Below, piece by piece: positions 5,317 through 5,840 of a stretch of 5,840 bases of DNA. The stretch spans positions 1-5,840 of the forward strand of contig CAMEMX010000101.1 in NCBI GenBank assembly GCA_945927915.1, written 5' to 3'. The DNA is from an uncultured Clostridia bacterium. GTDB taxonomy: Bacteria > Bacillota > Clostridia > Oscillospirales > Oscillospiraceae. The notes beneath the pieces were generated by a model. That model was given only the letters and a program-made list of their open reading frames with translations, searched no databases and was not told where the DNA came from. A program made the position numbers and the translations under genes. Positions within the stretch are counted from its first letter, which is position 1. Every line of letters starts with the position of its first letter.

Positions 5317-5840
5317 ATGGCAAAAAGTACCGTCAAAAATCTCACCACAGGCTCCCCGATGAAGCTGATCGTCGGTTTTCTTCTTCCGCTGCTCGGCGGG
5401 CTGCTGTTCCAGCAGCTATATAATATGGTCGACACGCTCGTCGTCGGGCGTTATCTGGGCGTGGATGCGCTGGCTGGCGTCGGCTCCACCGGCTCGATCA
5501 ACTTCCTTGTGCTCGGCTTCTGCATCGGCATTTGCAACGGCTTTGTGATCCCGGTGGCGCAAAAATTCGGTGAGGGCGACGAGAACGGCCTTCGCAAATA
5601 CGTCGCAAACGGCTTCTGGCTCTCCGCGATTTTTGCCGTTGTCATCACGACGGTCATCTGTCTGCTCTGCACACCGATTTTGCACTGGATGGACACGCCG
5701 GAGGAGATCTTTGCCGCGGCGCACGACTATATTTTCGTCATCTTTCTCGGCATTCCCGTGATTATTCTTTACAATCTGCTTTCCGGCATCATCCGCTCGC
5801 TCGGCGATTCCAAAACGCCGATCTATTTTCTGATCCTCTC
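5317..5840 (+). CDS. MATE-family multidrug/metabolite efflux transporter, N-terminal part
   Basis: The first 174 residues are visible and the frame is open to the window edge; full MATE proteins are about 440-460 residues. The start ATG at 5317 follows a perfect AAAGGAGG 7 nt upstream. The opening LTTGSPMKLIVGFLLPLLGG and FQQLYNMVDTLVVGRYLG are strongly typical of the clostridial NorM/DinF-like MATE branch, including D39 in the first membrane segment. Membrane segments are evident at about 15-35, 55-80, 97-118 and 134-160, and IIRSLGDSKTP follows the fourth. MATE proteins use a Na+ or H+ gradient to export cationic drugs or other small molecules across the cytoplasmic membrane. The substrate is unknown. 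The gene is divergent from htpG and separated from it by 266 bp. Nothing links it directly to the peptide cassette, so a role in exporting the modified peptide would be speculation. Confidence 0.93.
   Translation, partial: MAKSTVKNLTTGSPMKLIVGFLLPLLGGLLFQQLYNMVDTLVVGRYLGVDALAGVGSTGSINFLVLGFCIGICNGFVIPVAQKFGEGDENGLRKYVANGFWLSAIFAVVITTVICLLCTPILHWMDTPEEIFAAAHDYIFVIFLGIPVIILYNLLSGIIRSLGDSKTPIYFLIL

Overview
The window looks like chromosomal DNA from a GC-rich gut-type Firmicute, most likely a clostridial Oscillospiraceae/Ruminococcaceae-like bacterium. This rests on purine-rich AAAGGAG-type ribosome binding sites, sigma-A-like promoters in AT-rich gaps between GC-rich genes, a CIRCE operator on htpG, a clostridial MATE transporter and a Cys-containing small peptide beginning MKRKYEKP. 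The taxonomic call is inference.

Layout. Positions 1-1537 (minus strand) hold a probable three-gene transcript. It starts with an HPr-kinase-like ATPase (683-1537, GTG start), continues with a 77-residue Cys-containing small protein that looks like a RiPP precursor (371-604), and ends with the N-terminal part of a Sec-secreted protein cut by the window edge (1-341). Positions 1538-1715 are a divergent intergenic region with two strong back-to-back promoters and an imperfect inverted repeat. Positions 1716-3088 (plus) hold a radical SAM/SPASM enzyme overlapping by 4 bp a PqqD-like peptide-binding protein, closed by a rho-independent terminator at 3105-3145. Positions 3146-5050 (minus) hold a complete htpG (Hsp90) under a CIRCE/HrcA operator. 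Positions 5317-5840 (plus) hold the start of a MATE-family efflux transporter that runs off the window.

How it fits together. The notable part is the divergent cassette at 371-3088: precursor-like peptide, HPrK-like kinase, radical SAM/SPASM maturase and PqqD/RRE-like chaperone. Radical SAM plus PqqD is a standard RiPP maturation pair. HPrK-like kinases are known as tailoring enzymes of some lasso peptides (paeninodin type), where they phosphorylate a C-terminal serine. The peptide here ends in Ser-Ser, but no lasso cyclase or leader protease is present. I infer a radical-SAM-modified and possibly phosphorylated peptide. The chemistry, export and biological role cannot be read from the sequence. 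htpG and the MATE gene are ordinary neighbours with no visible tie to the cassette.
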